Source: Fragilaria crotonensis
Taxonomy: Eukaryota; Bacillariophyta; Fragilariophyceae; Fragilariales; Fragilariaceae
DNA: 64,000 nt
Direction: 5' to 3'
Assembly: GCA_022925895.1 (NCBI GenBank)
Contig: JAKSYS010000133.1
Location: 45,257-109,256, forward strand
Within the stretch, counting starts at the first letter, position 1. Each line of letters starts with the position of its first letter. A model generated the notes under the pieces. It had not been told where the DNA came from, did not search any database, and saw only the letters and a list, made by a program, of their open reading frames with translations. The position numbers and the translations under genes are program-made. Below are positions 38,205 through 48,596 of this stretch, in pieces.

Positions 38205-40863
38205 ATGGGATTTCTATCGTTGCTCATCGTGCTTTCGTTAATTGGATTGTCCCATGGCGTTCCGTCAGGATTCGTCGATGAGGGAGTCGCGACAATCGGT
38301 GCCATCACTGGCGCGTTTGCTCCGAATCCACGAAATGGAGGTAATCCGATGCTGTTGCTGTCGTCCAAGGAGGGTAAAGTGATGGTTTTAGAAGACCCTG
38401 ACAACTCGGATAAGTTTGATACCATTCTTGACCTTGAAAGTCGCATGTGTCACAACGGAGAACGTGGCCTGCAATCGATTCGGCCCCATCCTGATTTTGC
38501 CAGCAATCGGTACCTGTATGTTTTCTACGCACAGGAAAACAATGGATGCCTCGAAGACTACGAGACTGGTCCTCGGAACCGCTTGTCAAGATTCACCGTG
38601 GACGCGGACACTCTGGAGATTGATGTGGACTCGGAACTCATCCTTATGGAGACACCACCATTGCCCAAGCGTGTCCATAACGGAGGGAACATTGCGTTTG
38701 GGAACGACGGCAAGTTGTACGTCACGACAGGCGATGGAGGCAGTCGCAGCCCTGCTGTTTCGCAAGATCTTGGACATTTGCACGGCAAGATATTAAGGTT
38801 GAACGACGACGGTACTATTCCCAGTGATAACCCACATGCGTCCGACGGTGTGGCATGCGGAACGACAGGTGGGCAGACAACATCGGGAGTCTGCGCTGAA
38901 GTGTAAGTTTCATGTTTGATGTTTGATGCATTGGTTTCTTTGATGAAACCTCTTACAACTAGTCTCACACTTCCTCTCTCCCTCTTTTAGTTTCGCTCTT
39001 GGCTGTCGCAACCCTTTCCGACTGGCGATGGACCCCAACACGGTCGACAAGGTCAAGTTTCACGTTGGTGACGTGGGGGCGTCGCAGTGGGAGGAGATCA
39101 GTGTCGGTGGGACGGATTATCCGTTGGCCAACTACGGCTGGCCCGTCATGGAAGGCCCGTGTAATCTCGGGTCCAATACGGAATGCCCCACCCGCTCCGA
39201 ATTCCAAGACCCGATCTATTACTATCAGCACACGAAAATCACGGAAGGAGGTGCCGTCACTGGTAGCGTCTTTGTTCCAGATGGAATTTGGCCCTCGGAA
39301 TTCAAGTTCTTGTTTGTTGACTTTATTTTTGGTAACGTTTACAACTTGATCGAGGACGACAGTCGAGAGTGTCGAGATTGCGTACCACCAGTTCCAGCCT
39401 ATCGGAACGAGACCTTTCACGAACACGAAGATATGGTGGATATTTTCTTCGGTCCTTACAATGGCGAGCAAGCACTCTACATTATTTCTCGAACTGATGG
39501 GCAGAATATTCGGCGCATTCGGTACACTGACAGTAGCAACAGAAGTCCAGTGGCGAACTTTACTGTCGATGATACCTCCGCAATGATGGGAGAAGTACTG
39601 TCTTTTGACGGCAGCGCCAGTTCAGATCCAGACGGTGATGGATTAACGTACATGTGGGATTTTGGAGACGGAAGCGCATCCGCGTTGGAAAGCCCTCAAT
39701 ATGCGTACACCAGGAACGGCGCTTTCACCGTGACCCTGACTGTTGAGGACACTGGCGGCCTGACATCCCAAACTTATATCGTCGTGTCTGTGGGAACTCC
39801 CCCAAAGGCGGAGATGTTATCGCCCGCCGAGGGTGCAACGTTCTCCGTCGGCGAACACTTGATCCTTTCTGGGTATGGTGAGGATTCAATTGGGAACGAA
39901 CTTAACAGTTCTCAGATCTTTTGGGAAGTGCGACAGCACCACGCAAGTCACTTTCATCCTTTCTTGGACAAGTCAGCGGGCAACGACATCGATTTGTATG
40001 CTGCTCCTGGTCCGGAGGACTTCATGGCTGCCACAAATAGTTTTTTGAGAGTTATTATGTATGCTGTCGATAGCTTTGGAGTGACGACGGAGATTTCGCG
40101 CGATGTGCTCCCAAAGCTCGTTTACATCGACATTGATAGTGTCCCGCAGCAAATGAATGTCCTGGTTGACGAGTTTCCCGTTGAAACACCAGGAACAATC
40201 ACATCTTGGCAGAATCACAAGCTCCACCTTGATGTGGAAGACCAGTATCCTTTTACCTTTGCCTCCTGGTCAGACGGCGGTTTGCGTTCTCACACCATGC
40301 TTGTCCCTGAAGCATCTTCTTCCTATCCATACGTCTCGGCCATGTTTGAAGTGAACGCATCAGCGTACGAGCCTATCGATTTTGTATCGACTATCAAGAA
40401 CTGTAGCAGCACCGATTTGTGCGGGCGGTGCGAAGGTCATTGCCAAAGTGATGCAGAGTGCGCGGAGTCGCTTATTTGCTTCCAGAAGGGCGGAAAGAAT
40501 CTTACGGTTCCAGGATGTCTTGGATTGGATCCGTCCAACACTGATTGGTGCACAACCGACGGTGAGCTCAATTTATCTTCGATTATAGGCGCAACTGCAG
40601 AACCAACGCCCTCGCCGTTCGTTGTCGCTCCGGTTGGTATACCATTCCCCGAAGACCATGACCCGGTTGTGCAACCAACTCGTGCCCCAGTTGAGCAGCC
40701 CACTCCCAAACCATCTGCCGATGCCACCGATGAACCCATCACCCTCATTCGAGGTAAACCCAGTGCCAATGGTACTAGTACATCGGGAGTCGCATCGAAA
40801 GGCTTGTTTTCTATCAGCTGTGTTGTTGGGGTTGCTGTTTTTGCGTTTGCGCATGTAGCATAA
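38205..40863 (+). CDS. Sugar (glucose/sorbosone) dehydrogenase-PKD surface protein, intact copy
   Basis: join(38205-38902, 38991-40863) gives 856 aa; the 88-bp intron is GTAAGT...TTTTAG. Residues 1-20 are a signal peptide (MGFLSLLIVLSLIGLSHG). Residues ~25-400 form a beta-propeller of the glucose/sorbosone dehydrogenase family: GERGLQSIRPHPDFASNRYLYVFY, HNGGNIAFGNDGKLYVTTGD, LGHLHGKILRLNDDG and LGCRNPFRLAMDP. A PKD domain follows at ~417-500 (DFGDGSASALESPQYAYTRNG). A Cys-rich module at ~704-757 (CGRCEGHCQSDAEC ... DWC) leads to a Pro-rich stalk and a hydrophobic C-terminus with no cytoplasmic tail, a GPI-anchor-like signal. The family oxidises sugars with PQQ when the cofactor site is present; I cannot confirm the cofactor here. 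PKD and Cys-rich parts suggest binding at the cell surface. Confidence 0.9.
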
Positions 40864-41013
40864 GCATATCTTTCTCGCTCCCTGCTGCTATTCAGATTTC
40901 TGTGAACTTGATTGGAACATCGGGATGCATAACAAGTAGCCTAGCGTTTTTAATTGTTAGTATATGGAATTCTGCCATTCCGAAAATTCGAATTCCTCTC
41001 AACGAAAGCAACG

Positions 41014-43094
41014 CATGGCTATTCAACATCAAATCCGAGCATGTCGACGTTCATCATTGATTCGTTAAGAATCATGAAATCTCCGTTACCATCCTTATTT
41101 TCAGATACGGCTTGCGAGCAGCGTTCTAGCTGCTGACCGTCTGCTAATAGCACTTCCTCCAGGAGCAAATAGTGAAGGGAGCTGACTGCACTGAAAGTAC
41201 GAATCATATCTTGATTGTTGTGTCGGGTAGAGGAAAACAAGAAATCAAACTATGGAGCTTATGCAAGTGTTATTAGTTATTATGATAGCGTGACAATTCC
41301 AATAATTCTTGTATACAAGTGATAAGAGCTTTGCCACAAAAACACAGATGTGGTCAACATCCAATGCATTTCACAATTCATTGAGAAAAACAGGTTGTAC
41401 TTTTCCACAAATGAACAAAGAAAGAGTCTACAAAATCAACTTCTGCATGCTGCAGACCTCTCAAAACAGCTCCACTCTAATGAACTGATAATTACAAACC
41501 CCTGAACAACTATTGCAGGGTATATGCTCTGCTGTGGTGCATTGGAATTGTGATGACAGCTCATACAAAGACTTTATCAGAATGTTCATGCATATGACTA
41601 ATGGTTTTTCAGATGAACAGATGCAGTTCTAGTTGTCCGCCCTTGGTGAAGGAGCTGTACCGATAAGCAGAAAGGTGTGTATGAATATAAGAACAACATG
41701 GTGCTGCAGACATGTTTCTGCCAGACATGGGCGGCGCAACCATCAAGCAAGTAGGTACAAGAACACGCAAATTTGTAACTTGATGGCAAGATCAGAGGCA
41801 GCATTGACAGCCAGCTTGGACCAACCTTGGGGAACACAAATTGTGACAGCACCAGTAAGCAACATTTCACACAAGGCAAGTGTATCTAATGTTGATGAGT
41901 AGCTATTGAAGAACGTGTGATTCCTGCAATTAGTACCCTTGCCTTTGCAGTTTGTATTAGTAAACATTCTACACCTTCTGATGGTGCAGGGGTCAAGCTG
42001 GTGAAGGATTGCTGCTGAGGTAAGCAGCTCAATTTCCTTCACCTCTGTGGCAAATACATGGGTTCAAATCCTGTGGTGAAATTATTTAGCCAAATCGCTC
42101 CTAGCAATTTGCGGTGCCAAAATTACCTGACCCAAGAAGTAACCGGAGGGGTTGAATGTAGGACTATGTCATCGGAGACTAAGGTGAAGGCAGCAATTGC
42201 TAATGTTGAAGACAAGACTGGTGGTCAGTGTTTGCCCTTGCAATGTATTACACCGAAGCATGCCAATTATTGACCTGAAAAGATTGATAGGATTTGGTAT
42301 TGTCAAGAATTAATCAGTGTATTGAGATGGGCAGTTGAACTCAGTTGGGTTGACATAATTTTGGAGGTCTCCTCCATGCTATCCACTCACCTGCTTGCAT
42401 TACCCAGAGAGGGTTAATTACAACATGTTGTTACGGTTGGGTCTGGGTCACAGGCATCCATGGTGATGAGGTATTATTCACTAAAGAAAGGAGGCACCTA
42501 ATTTCTGTCCAAAAACTTGATTTTGAACATTCAGAGTAGTATTCTGCCGAGATCACACTTTACAAATACATGAATAGCTCTCCTTGAGCTCTACAATGAT
42601 GACATGATGTTTTGAGTGAAAACCAGAATTATTCCTCATCAAGGGCTTCAGTGGCATCATTGATATGGGACAATGGGAGTGGTAGTAGCTACTTGAGTAT
42701 GTCATATATGATGACACTGGCAGCCACAGCAGCAGCAAAGATGCCAACTGCAAAATCAGAGTTGACTGCCAAGATGCTGATGTCATCACAATAATATGTC
42801 GTTGTTGTCATGATTGTCTTTAGTTCCCAACAGCAGGGCTGGTCAAATGCACGAAATGTTGAATAATCTCAGCATTATGTTCAATACTCAATATGCGATA
42901 TACAGGAGGTTCCGGAATTTCGGCTCTTCTACCTACAAGTATACTGGCTACGGATACTAATTCTACAACTTCGTTCGTCACGCCGGACAAATATTCCACG
43001 TTCCTTCACCCCTTCAAATGTCCGGATCATTAGGTACATTAATCACATGACGTGACAAATAATGAGCTTTAACTAAAGAACTTAAGATTAGACT
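41014..43094. other. Intergenic region, nothing secure
   Basis: A minus-strand frame at 41019-41240 (LHYLLLEEVLLADGQQLERC ... NVDMLGFDVE) ends exactly at the duplication border and could be the last exon of an unknown or truncated gene. Elsewhere (41250-43094) only short frames occur; nothing is recognised. Confidence 0.35.
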
Positions 43095-43286
43095 ATGCGA
43101 CAACGAAATCGACGTTTTTTGAAAATCCTACTTAAGGATATTAGACATTTGAAGTGTCGGCAGCCGTTGTCTCAAGAGCCGCTGGCTCAAGAGCCATTGG
43201 CTCAAGAGCCATTGGCTCAAGAGCCATTGGCTCAAGAGCCAGCGGCTCAAGAGCCAACGGCTGAACAACAGCCCCCGGCGAAGTAA
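43095..43286 (+). CDS. Small ORF with a QEPLA repeat
   Basis: ATG at 43095 opens 63 codons: a basic start (RQRNRRFLKILLKDI) followed by six copies of a pentapeptide around LAQEP, encoded by the 15-bp array at 43169-43262. Translation is unproven and the ORF may exist only because a 15-bp repeat cannot shift frame. Confidence 0.2.
   Translation: MRQRNRRFLKILLKDIRHLKCRQPLSQEPLAQEPLAQEPLAQEPLAQEPAAQEPTAEQQPPAK
43169..43262 (+). repeat. 15-bp tandem array of GGCTCAAGAGCC hairpin units
   Basis: Units GGCTCAAGAGCCATT or close variants start at 43184, 43199, 43214, 43229 and 43244, with degenerate units at both ends. GGCTC and GAGCC pair around two bases, so each unit is a small hairpin. The same unit makes a longer array at 50568-50687. 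Confidence 0.92.
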
Positions 43287-43656
43287 AACTCAAGAACACA
43301 CGTTTTTTGTGTGTCATAGAGCTCGTCCTCAAAAGTGCTCGCACTTCATGTCATCTACCGCTCCTTGTCATTCGCTAAATGTATTCTCTTCGTACCTGAA
43401 TATTGTTTCACCGATGCTTACAGAAAATGTTCTATAGCAACGCATAAAAGTGCTGCCACCGAGCCGTTGAACCACACAGCGTAGAAACAATACCAATATG
43501 CGCCTGTGTTGGTCAACGGAACTTCTTGCTGGATCCAACACAATATCCATCAAACAAGAGGAGAATTCGGCGCGCACCATGTCATCGAGAGCAGGCGAGC
43601 GAGTCGGAACGAATGTATGATATGTCCCCCCATGATTACTCTGGATCCGGATGTGA

Positions 43657-44292
43657 ATGGCGCCGAGGGTTTCACTTCACAGAGTCGTGATAAGTGTGTT
43701 CCAGCCATTCCTACTTGCTGACATTGGAGAGGGCATTGCCGAAGTCGAAGTACTCCAATGGTTCGTCCAACCAGGGGATCACGTCAAACAGTTTGATAAA
43801 ATGTGTCAAGTCCAATCCGATAAGGCAAATGTCAAAATCACCAGTCGCTTCGACGGCACTGTCGCATCCGATAAGGAAATGTCAAAATCACCAGTCGCTT
43901 CGACGGCACTGTCCACTGTCGCATCTCCGGCGGATACCAGTAACATGGTTCAGGTTGGGACGCCGTTGGTGCATCTTTGGGTGGAACAGAATGACTTGCC
44001 ATTGGAGACTAAGAATGGAAACGTCCCTCCTTTGCACAATGTGGATTTAGAACAGGATAGGCTTTTGCATTCCAACCTTTGCGAAGTCCTTCCAAACGCA
44101 TAAAGTATTCGCGACGCCGGCAGTTCGAAACCTTGGCATGGAATACTCTTTATATCTTGGAGTTATTGTGGGTAGTGGTCCGAAGGGTGTTTCCTTAAGT
44201 CAGATGTTCTGCAAATGTTGCAACAATCTGGCCGCATCAATACGAATGTCGAAAGCGTTGTCGAACCATCCAGCGTGGAGCGTCAAAGGGGC
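43657..44292 (+). pseudogene. Fragment of branched-chain 2-oxoacid dehydrogenase E2 (lipoyl and E3-binding domains)
   Basis: The first frame (43657-44103) holds a lipoyl domain: [20 protein letters not shown] and [18 protein letters not shown] with the lipoylated Lys in SDKA. A 51-bp internal duplication (units at 43817 and 43868) disrupts its second half, before [14 protein letters not shown]. After a one-base shift comes the E3-binding domain (KVFATPAVRNLGMEYSLYLG, VGSGPKG), and after a second shift LKSDVLQMLQQSGRIN, ending at a TAG near 44292. The catalytic acyltransferase domain is absent. The pieces match the mitochondrial E2 (DBT) order, so this is a truncated, decayed copy; a functional gene should be elsewhere. 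Confidence 0.8.
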
Positions 44293-44374
44293 TAGGACAA
44301 GTGCTCTGATGAATGGGATAGGCATTAAAAATATAGAACTACTTTTTCATTACTATACTCCTCAGCTAAACTCC

Positions 44375-45445
44375 TCAGATATCGAAAAGTGGGGATCCGT
44401 TCTCGAGCTGATACTGCACAATCACACAAACCGCTTCAAAGCAGGTTTTGTGTTTGGCCATGCCATGCCGAAATCGCTGGTCAAGGCAGCCAAAGTTTTT
44501 AATCCTGGCGTTAAATGTTTCATGCCGTGCCCTAGCTCTGGTCTGTTGGGATCAAATGTTCAATTTGTTAGACATCGAGAGGAAGCGGAACATTGGAGGC
44601 ATCACAACAACAGTATAATACAGTACAGTACTTCCGGAATCGAGCAGTCTTACCTTGAACTTGCGTAGCTCCGCCGAATCCTGTGAGCTGGGTGTACATA
44701 GAATTCCCCTCTCACCTCGATATCCCTTGTCAGCAATTCCTTTCTTTCCTGAAGGCTTTTTGTCCTTCAGTCCATCTTCACGAAAAATTCGTATGTCATG
44801 CTTGGAACCCTGAAATGGTCCATTCATCCAGACAAGTTGATTGTCTGTGAGAGAAAGAGCTAACTCGTACCCAAAGCCTGCTTGGTTGAACTTATGAGAA
44901 TACATCTTTGCATCCTTTGCCAACGTTGGATGCATGATTTCATCAGTCCGACAGTGGACGCCGTCAACGGAGTACCAAAAACCTGGTGCTGTGGAAGTCG
45001 CCCACGCTTGCGGCCACACAATCTCCATCGAAGGTGAGTTCGACCGACTTCATTAAAATTATTAGACGGCTTGCTTTCTTACCTTCTTCGTTTTCAAAGC
45101 CTGAATTTTGGAGGCAAAAAACCAAATCCACTTTCGAGCAGTCTTCTCGTTTAGTTTCGAAAATGCAGACAGTTTCTCCTCTGTTGCATATGTCTTGAGG
45201 AAATACAGGCACATCAAGAATTTGTCAAGTGCTCCTGGAGCTGGGACGACACGAGCCTCTTGGATGTCAGTGGTTATCAAATCTTCCCAGAGGACTGCGC
45301 AGACGACTGGAGATGACCCAAAGTGGGATTTAAAACGACGAACATTCGTGTTTGAGTCCACTGCCTGCTGTCTAGCTAGGTCAAAGCCCACCAAGAAGAG
45401 GCCGATTCGGAGCAAGTCACCAGGAGTATGAATGCGATGTGCCAT
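44375..45445 (-). CDS. PIF/Harbinger-like DDE transposase, three exons, apparently intact
   Basis: complement(join(44375-44542, 44654-45022, 45083-45445)) gives 299 aa from ATG 45443-45445. Introns of 60 bp (45023-45082, GTAAGA...GGAG) and 111 bp (44543-44653, GTAAGA...AACAG) both fall in phase 0. The N-terminus has FKSHFGSSPVVCAVLWEDL and DKFLMCLYFLKTYATEEKLS. Exon 2 has YSVDGVHCRTDE (first Asp), GPFQGSKHDIRIF (second Asp) and GIADKGYRGE. Exon 3 has RARARHETFNARIKNF (the Glu) and ends CVIVQYQLENGSPLFDI. The catalytic triad and splice sites are all present, so it may be functional. The frame is open upstream of the ATG, so a further 5' exon is possible. The element's inverted repeats were not found. 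Confidence 0.88.
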
Positions 45446-45528
45446 TGCAACTTCGTCGATTTGATCTGATGATTGATTTTTTGTGACAGTGTACAGCAAT
45501 CTCCCCTTGTTTTTTGTAACGTGTTGCG

Positions 45529-45904
45529 ATGTACTATTCACGATTTGTAACGTGTTGCGATGTACTCACGATTCTGTTTCAGGATTGGAGGCGGGATGAT
45601 ATTCAGCTATGTTCGTTAAAAGGTTATAACCGGGACGGGCTGCTACGTGTGTCTTCAAATGGTCCCCCCACATGCTCATCTGAACACGGCCGGCAACGAC
45701 AATGCATGGAACCAACTGCTAGTACCTCGTCTCATGCATATCTCCGAACGAACGTTCAACTGCGCCGATCGTGTACATCTTGCAACCACAATACGGAACT
45801 AATAGAGCAAGATCTATCCAGGAAACAAGGGAGACGTGATGGTGATCTAGCTAGTAGTAGTATTTATCCGTCTCTAGTGCCGTAGTACTTTGAGTTGTTT
45901 ACCT
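45529..45904. other. Spacer between transposase and accessory ORF
   Basis: Contains a 26-bp direct repeat (GTAACGTGTTGCGATGTACT at about 45517 and 45546). Nothing else recognised. Confidence 0.4.
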
Positions 45905-46366
45905 CTATTTCTTGCGATACTGTAGCTGAAGTTTTTGCAAGCGAACCTCTTGGTGAATGTGCTTTCGAAAAACCTCCAACTTGAACATCTGATACTCCAT
46001 CCTAGTGAGACGAAGGTACATGGGAGCCATCGTCTCATTGAGTTTTGCTGCAACGTCAGCCTTCAGAAGCCGTTCGGCATCCGATCCATGCCACTGAGGC
46101 TCCCCTTGATGGTTTTTCGACGGAGTTGGGAAGTGTTGTTTGTGCAGCACCAAAGCAGCATATTCTACTTCAGCGTGTCCCCTCTGTGCAAGGTGGCGCT
46201 TTTGCATGGCTCGAAGTCTTGCAGGAAACTTTGCAAATTGAAATCCAGCAAACACTTGTCGAGGACGACAATGCACGTTCCATATCTGCTGCATTTGTGC
46301 CTTGTTTGTAGTTGTGCACTGAATTTCACCGGATACTATGAGTGATTGTAGGACCTGTTGTGCCAT
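45905..46366 (-). CDS. Accessory ORF upstream of the Harbinger transposase
   Basis: ATG at 46364-46366 opens 153 codons in the same orientation as the transposase and about 460 bp upstream of its start. The product has a Trp/Arg-rich core (MQQIWNVHCRPRQVFAGFQF, ARLRAMQKRHLAQRGH), a QWHGSDAERLLKADV segment and a basic helical end (MEYQMFKLEVFRKHIHQEVR). Diatom genomes contain families with this W..SxAxxLLxxD ... R.EY..F pattern. PIF/Harbinger elements usually encode a second, DNA-binding protein needed for transposition; position and size fit that role, but no Myb/SANT fold is evident. Confidence 0.55.
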   Translation of the reverse strand: MAQQVLQSLIVSGEIQCTTTNKAQMQQIWNVHCRPRQVFAGFQFAKFPARLRAMQKRHLAQRGHAEVEYAALVLHKQHFPTPSKNHQGEPQWHGSDAERLLKADVAAKLNETMAPMYLRLTRMEYQMFKLEVFRKHIHQEVRLQKLQLQYRKK

Positions 46367-46530
46367 GCTACCCCCTCCAGGGATGAGGCTCTGGAGTAGA
46401 TCCCATTTTGCCCAGGAACACGATGTTTGATACTCGTATATACTTCGATTTTTGTTTTATGAGCTTCGTGAGATTGTGATCTTGTGACAGAATTGTTCGA
46501 GGGAACAATCAGCATACGCCTACCGTAGTA

Positions 46531-47243
46531 CCACCTAAAAACTACTTAGAACCAATAATTTTGCTTAGAACCAATAACGCGCTAATTTCCGTTCCTCCTA
46601 CATGAAAGTTAATCAAATTGTTGTTTTCAAACAAAGGTCGTAGGAGACTCTCGTTCCTCTATTCATTCTACATTGATCATGTACTTGTCGGAAAGTGTGT
46701 TTCCCTGGACCGTCGCTCAATATTTCACACCGTATTTTGGCACTTCAGGTCAAAAGTTGCTCAAAATATTTGCACATCGAGGTGGGCCTCCCATTTAATG
46801 CTCTCCATGCTGACGCTGTATATTTTTTTTATCCTTGCTATTTTTATAGAAACGCCTGCCACATGATACAGCGCCACGAATTTCTACTGGTCCGCAGGGT
46901 TGGTACAAGCCACGCGTAAAAAGCAGCGTACCAGTAGTCCAAGGATAGGCATGATTTTGGGCGAACGTGTCAAAAAAATTACGCGCAAACATATAAATTG
47001 TTTTTCATGCATGTATGAATTTTTATGTTTCGCTTTGAACCAATAATCCTAAAACGAGGCAATCAAATCGTTTGATACCTCGATGAATATCGCACCCAGT
47101 ACAAGATTGATTCAATTGTTGGATAAACAAAAACACGAAGAAGAATTCTTGACAGAATGTTGATGGGGTGTGAAGCTTTTCGGAACAAATAAATTGAGTC
47201 GAAACATGCGTTAAATTATTGGTTCTAAGTAGTTTTTAGGTGG
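46531..47243. mobile_element. Tc1/mariner-like MITE, 713 bp
   Basis: Inverted ends CCACCTAAAAACTACTTAGA (46531) and its complement ending at 47243, each bounded by TA. The perfect inverted repeat is 32 bp when flanking GTA/TAC is counted (46528-46559, 47215-47246). The first 11 bases are shared with the MITE at 35942. No transposase frame. A second ATTTTGCTTAGAACCAATAA motif lies subterminally. Confidence 0.8.
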
Positions 47244-47952
47244 TACCAGTGAGTTCACCTTCGACGACAAACAGTGTAGTAGTACAGGAGTATGCATAGA
47301 ATTGTGTACCAGTGAGTTCACGCTCGACGACACCATTCAGTAAACTTGTTACTACCGTAGTAGTACAAGTGAACTTGCACCACCAGTGAGTTGACGTTCG
47401 AAGAGTCTTACTAAAAATACTACGGAACGTGGGCCGCAACTATGCATAGTACACGACGGCGGCATTTGCGAATTTTTTTCTACCAGTAATGCCGCATGTG
47501 GGTCATTCGGTCATAGTCAAACATAAAAAAACGTTTCCTTCGTTCCCTTCTTTACCGCATTTTGCTATGTAATTCTTACTTAGCCATTTCTTTCTAAGTA
47601 AATAAAACACTTACAAATTGTAATACTATGTAAAATAGTTTCTTTCGCTCCCATTGAAACCATTGTTCCGCATTGTATGGAACATGGTCCAAGTTACTTA
47701 GGAGATTATGGCTTAAATAAATAGTTTCCTCCTCTCCCAGTGAAAACCAATCGACCTATATGATGGGCTATTGAAAAAAAACCTTGCCTCTAATTAAAAT
47801 TAACTTAATTAATAGATAGCTCAAATAATGAATTACATACGAAGAAAATTCTAAATGATTTCCATTGTATTGCCTTCATCACATTTTATAATTAGCTACA
47901 CAAGAGCTACATAATTACTCAACTGAACCGGTCATGTGACTTGGAATGAAAC

Positions 47953-47996
47953 ATGACCATGACCTTGACCTTGACCGTGACCATGACCATGACCAT
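47953..47996. repeat. Hexamer repeat (ATGACC)n
   Basis: Seven or so units of ATGACC/TTGACC/GTGACC in a row. Confidence 0.85.
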
Positions 47997-48350
47997 TCTT
48001 GTCCAGAGTACCAAATAATGTATCATACGACAAGTACTTGTAAGTAATGACATGGTCCAAGTATGCATATAACTCATCATGTGATGACTGAGTACAGAGA
48101 ACATGAAGTACGAGTACATGTTGCTACTCTGAGTACTGAGTACTCACCGACACACTCGCTGAGAACAGTACTTGATTACTGTTGTGCCACTCGGGATCTC
48201 GTAGTGACATACAGCACGGACTCTCGTGCCGCATGGGATCTCGTACTGCACGCGCGGTAAGTGTTGCTCATTTCGTGCAGTTTTGAATCCTTCAGTTTGT
48301 AGGTATCCGACAAATACTCCAAACTGACAATGCATTCGCAATGTCTTTCT

Positions 48351-48454
48351 TTGCAGGCAGCTGGAGGCAATCTGAGCAAAGCAGACATATCAGGTGCCAC
48401 CTTTGCAGGCAGCTGGAGGCAATCTGAGCGAAGCGGACGTATCAGGTGCCACCT
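48351..48454. repeat. 52-bp tandem duplication
   Basis: Units beginning TTGCAGGCAGCTGGAGGCAA start at 48351 and 48403 and end ATCAGGTGCCACCT, with three substitutions. Confidence 0.92.
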
Positions 48455-48596
48455 TTATGCTGTCGCACAGTTCGCCGCTCGCTAGTTCTGTCCAAGTTCT
48501 GTTGTGACATTATAGTTAAGTGAGTACTTTACTAAAAGTACTACTTTTAGCTAGTAGATCACCATCATGAATGACTACTATAGAGCAGTTATCCTC

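Larger units (their letters stand above)
35774..41013 (+). repeat. Segmental duplication, copy 2
   Basis: Homologous to 22048-25720, but about 1.5 kb longer because of a MITE (35942-36660), a 270-bp-spaced duplication (36679-37047) and AT-rich sequence to about 37790. It carries the intact dehydrogenase gene. The similarity ends in CGAAAGCAACGCA at about 41013. Confidence 0.88.
47247..48596. other. AT-rich intergenic region with small repeats
   Basis: No gene is recognised. There are three copies of a CCAGTGAGTT(C/G)AC word at about 47247, 47308 and 47383, each followed by a CTTCGACGAC-like word. Confidence 0.4.

Noticed and set aside
44138-44668. A 176-codon plus-strand frame
   Set aside because: Its first codons are the E3-binding domain of the E2 fragment, but the rest is antisense to transposase exon 3 and its intron.
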